NCBI GenBank assembly: GCA_019242465.1
Contig: JAFAVL010000151.1
Span: 1 to 8,933 of the forward strand
Length of the DNA stretch: 8,933 bases
Direction of reading: 5' to 3'
Origin: Chroococcidiopsidaceae cyanobacterium CP_BM_RX_35
GTDB taxonomy: Bacteria; Cyanobacteriota; Cyanobacteriia; Cyanobacteriales; Chroococcidiopsidaceae
The notes below the pieces were generated by a model. The model was not told the DNA's origin, did not search any database, and saw only the letters and a list, made by a program, of their open reading frames with translations. The position numbers and the translations under genes were made by a program. Below, piece by piece: positions 7,366-8,933 of this stretch. Positions within the stretch are counted from its first letter, which is position 1, and every line of letters begins with the position of its first letter.

Positions 7366-8661
7366 TTATCTCGTTAGCTCGTTAGCTGTTAAGATGTCAG
7401 GCAGCTTGAAATCATTCATCTGCTCGATGAGGCGTGGAAACCCAAGGGACAGCAATGAATTAGCAAACACCACTAACCACGGTTTAATTAAGTTAAAACA
7501 TATCAAAGGTTGAATGATAAGGCGTAAGTTATTCAGCCAGTTTTTCCAACCTGTTTGGGAATCCCACCACGGATGATTTGAAAACTGTTTTAAGGATTTT
7601 GAGGCAGAACCTGTGAGCTGTTCTGAATAGAGACTGACTAGCAAGAACACACTCATGACCATTTCCCACCATTTCTCAATCTGAGCATATTCAGCCATGC
7701 GAAAGTCAGCCCAACCTAATTCACTCTTACTTTGCTTAATTCCATACTCTATCCAAGTCCTTAAACCGTATAAATTACCCACCTCCCGATAGTTTATCTC
7801 CTCAACATGAGTCATAACAAAGCCCGTTGTCTTCGCTGGTAACGTTTCTGGGTCAGTAGTGATTTCCCAATATCTTGTCTGTCTTCTATTGCCAAAGATA
7901 ATCTCACGAATATAACGAATTTCACTGTTATTATCTGAAAACGTTCGCTTAAACTGCCGCCATCGATTGTAGCGAATGCGCTGCCCTCGCTGCATCAGAA
8001 CCCCATGGTTACTGCGGATTGCCACCACATAAGGTAGCTTGAGACGCCGCAGAACACTCAAAAATGGATAGTCGCTCTCACCATAAAATCGGTCCGCTAG
8101 TACCAAGTCTATTAGGAATCCCATTGACACTAATTCCCGCACCATCTGAGCGGCAATTTGGGGTTTAGTCCTAAACTCATCACCCGGTTTCAGACAATCT
8201 TTGGGCTTGAACACTTCAAAGGTCAATGGCAAGGGAATACTATCAATTAAGCCATAGGTAGTCACTGCGACAATTCCATTCTCAAGTTTACCAATGTTGC
8301 CAATGTACTGCCGCTTCACATAATCAGTCGTTGTGCCTTTTTTCGTATCCCCCGTATCATCCACTATCAGCACAATCGAACGTCCATTCAGCACTTGCAA
8401 GATTAGCTCTAATCTTCGTTGTCGTAACGATGATGCTGACCATGGCGAGTGTGTTAGGAAATGATGTAATCCCTGATGATTTTCTAGTCCCACTGCTTTG
8501 GCAATCGCTGGCAATGATTTGCGTTTAATGTCTGACATCATTCCTAAATGTAGAAGTTTAAATGCCTCGAAGCTTCTGACTTCTGGAAACAGCGATTGAT
8601 AAAACTGGCAATATTCATCTACAAAAGCTACGGTTGGTTTGGCAGTTCTTGGCTCTACCAT
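7366..8661 (-). CDS. IS701-family DDE transposase
   Basis: A 431-residue transposase from the ATG at 8661, preferred over the GTG at 8691 because AAGG lies 8 nt upstream and family members begin MVEPR. It contains VDEYC...SLFPEVRSFEAFKLLHLG near the N-terminus, SIVLIVDDTGDTKKG (first catalytic Asp, ~101-102), VLADRFYGESDYPFL (second Asp, ~190) and the C-terminal LRTWIEYGIKQSKSELGWADFR block that should hold the catalytic Glu. It moves the element by cutting at the 17-bp ends. The reading frame is intact and of normal family length. The gene ends 22 nt inside the inner edge of the left repeat. Confidence 0.93.
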   Translation of the reverse strand: MVEPRTAKPTVAFVDEYCQFYQSLFPEVRSFEAFKLLHLGMMSDIKRKSLPAIAKAVGLENHQGLHHFLTHSPWSASSLRQRRLELILQVLNGRSIVLIVDDTGDTKKGTTTDYVKRQYIGNIGKLENGIVAVTTYGLIDSIPLPLTFEVFKPKDCLKPGDEFRTKPQIAAQMVRELVSMGFLIDLVLADRFYGESDYPFLSVLRRLKLPYVVAIRSNHGVLMQRGQRIRYNRWRQFKRTFSDNNSEIRYIREIIFGNRRQTRYWEITTDPETLPAKTTGFVMTHVEEINYREVGNLYGLRTWIEYGIKQSKSELGWADFRMAEYAQIEKWWEMVMSVFLLVSLYSEQLTGSASKSLKQFSNHPWWDSQTGWKNWLNNLRLIIQPLICFNLIKPWLVVFANSLLSLGFPRLIEQMNDFKLPDILTANELTR

Positions 8662-8707
8662 ATATACCGCCTTAGTTTCAATCCTTTTCACTGATTATAC
8701 TCTTGCC

Positions 8708-8724
8708 AGAGTGATAAATGAGGG
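8708..8724 (-). repeat. Terminal inverted repeat of IS701-like element, right
   Basis: Seventeen bases forming a perfect inverted match to 7328-7344, placed 46 bp upstream of the transposase ATG. Confidence 0.9.
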
Positions 8725-8729
8725 AATAT
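8725..8729 (+). repeat. Target-site duplication, right copy (AATAT)
   Basis: Identical to 7323-7327. It lies 4 nt from the stop codon of the neighbouring IS630-type transposase gene, so the IS701-like element inserted at or beside the end of that older element. Confidence 0.75.
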
Positions 8730-8733
8730 AGCG

Positions 8734-8933
8734 CTACGGATGTACGTTAGGACAGTGCTTAAAAGCGGCATCAACACAGTCTCGAGAGCGAATAAATTCA
8801 TCCCATCGCTGCCTCATCCAGTTCTTGAGCACAAACCACCAGTGCTCGAGCTTGTTTAAGTCTGGAGAATAAGAGGGAAGATACCATAGCTCACATCCCG
8901 CTTCGGCAATGATTTCCTCAATTGCTTGGGAGT
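8734..8933 (-). CDS. IS630-family transposase, C-terminal part (runs off the window)
   Basis: Reading leftward from base 8931, 65 codons end in TAG at 8734-8736. The sequence contains CELWYLPSYSPDLNKLEHWW followed by FVLKNWMRQRW, the C-terminal DDE_3 motif of IS630/Tc1-mariner transposases; the Glu in KLEHWW is the expected third catalytic acid. The protein then ends in RSRDCVDAAFKHCPNVHP. The start and the first two catalytic residues lie beyond the right edge. The transposase frame was found by direct translation of the minus strand. IS630 elements insert at TA; a TA at 8727-8730 beside the stop may mark the element's end, but the other end is not visible. Confidence 0.85.
   Translation of the reverse strand, partial: SQAIEEIIAEAGCELWYLPSYSPDLNKLEHWWFVLKNWMRQRWDEFIRSRDCVDAAFKHCPNVHP

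Larger units (their letters stand above)
7328..8724 (-). mobile_element. Complete IS701-like insertion sequence, 1397 bp
   Basis: Perfect 17-bp terminal inverted repeats (CCCTCATTTATCACTCT at 7328-7344 and its complement at 8708-8724) enclose one intact transposase gene. The AATAT duplications on both sides show it inserted cleanly and has not been rearranged since. Intact ends, intact gene and matching duplications point to recent movement. Confidence 0.9.

Noticed and set aside
8697..8800. Continuous open frame joining the right-hand gene fragment to the sequence beyond the IS701-like element when that element is removed in silico
   Set aside because: The joined frame would run through IS630 transposase DNA in a different frame and reads VLMPLLSTVLTYIRSAI with no recognisable domain; it is more likely chance than the true N-terminus.

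Overview
The window looks like a mobile-element-rich accessory region of a cyanobacterial chromosome or plasmid. This is inferred from the type of multi-receiver/GGDEF regulator at the left edge, an IS701-type transposase of the kind common in cyanobacteria, and a FimB-like recombinase with a cyanobacterial flavour. No species is assigned.

Layout. (1) 2-733 is the end of a two-component regulator: the tail of one receiver domain, a complete receiver domain, and a GGDEF domain cut off before its catalytic GGDEF loop. (2) 692-6789 is an apparently intact Tn3-family transposon of about 6.1 kb, bounded by 44-bp inverted repeats matching at 40 of 44 positions. It carries, leftward, a TetR-type regulator followed by an amidase-signature hydrolase (a tight two-gene operon). 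Rightward it carries a full-length Tn3 transposase and a small FimB/XerD-type tyrosine recombinase. (3) 6790-7322 is a gene remnant, minus strand, that resembles the middle of a type III CRISPR effector Cas10/Cmr2 (moderate confidence). It is cut by the transposon at one end and by insertion sequences at the other. (4) 7328-8724 is a complete 1397-bp IS701-like element with 17-bp perfect terminal repeats and a 5-bp AATAT duplication. (5) 8734-8933 is the C-terminus of an IS630-family transposase running off the right edge.

How the transposon genes may work together. The 98-bp gap between tetR and tnpA contains two abutting 19-bp palindromes (AAACTAA-N5-TTAGTTT), forming a 40-bp near-perfect palindrome. 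This is a strong candidate TetR operator placed so that one bound repressor could control both the tetR-amidase operon and the transposase. If so, transposition would be coupled to whatever small molecule the TetR protein senses, possibly a substrate or product of the amidase. Between tnpA and the recombinase lie three copies of an 11-bp motif, two inverted and one distal. This layout is reminiscent of the internal recombination site of Tn3 elements that resolve cointegrates with a tyrosine recombinase (Tn4430/TnpI type).

The two flanks of the transposon belong to different genes and no target-site duplication is visible. The region was therefore probably rearranged after insertion. All functional links are inference from sequence; no searches were run.
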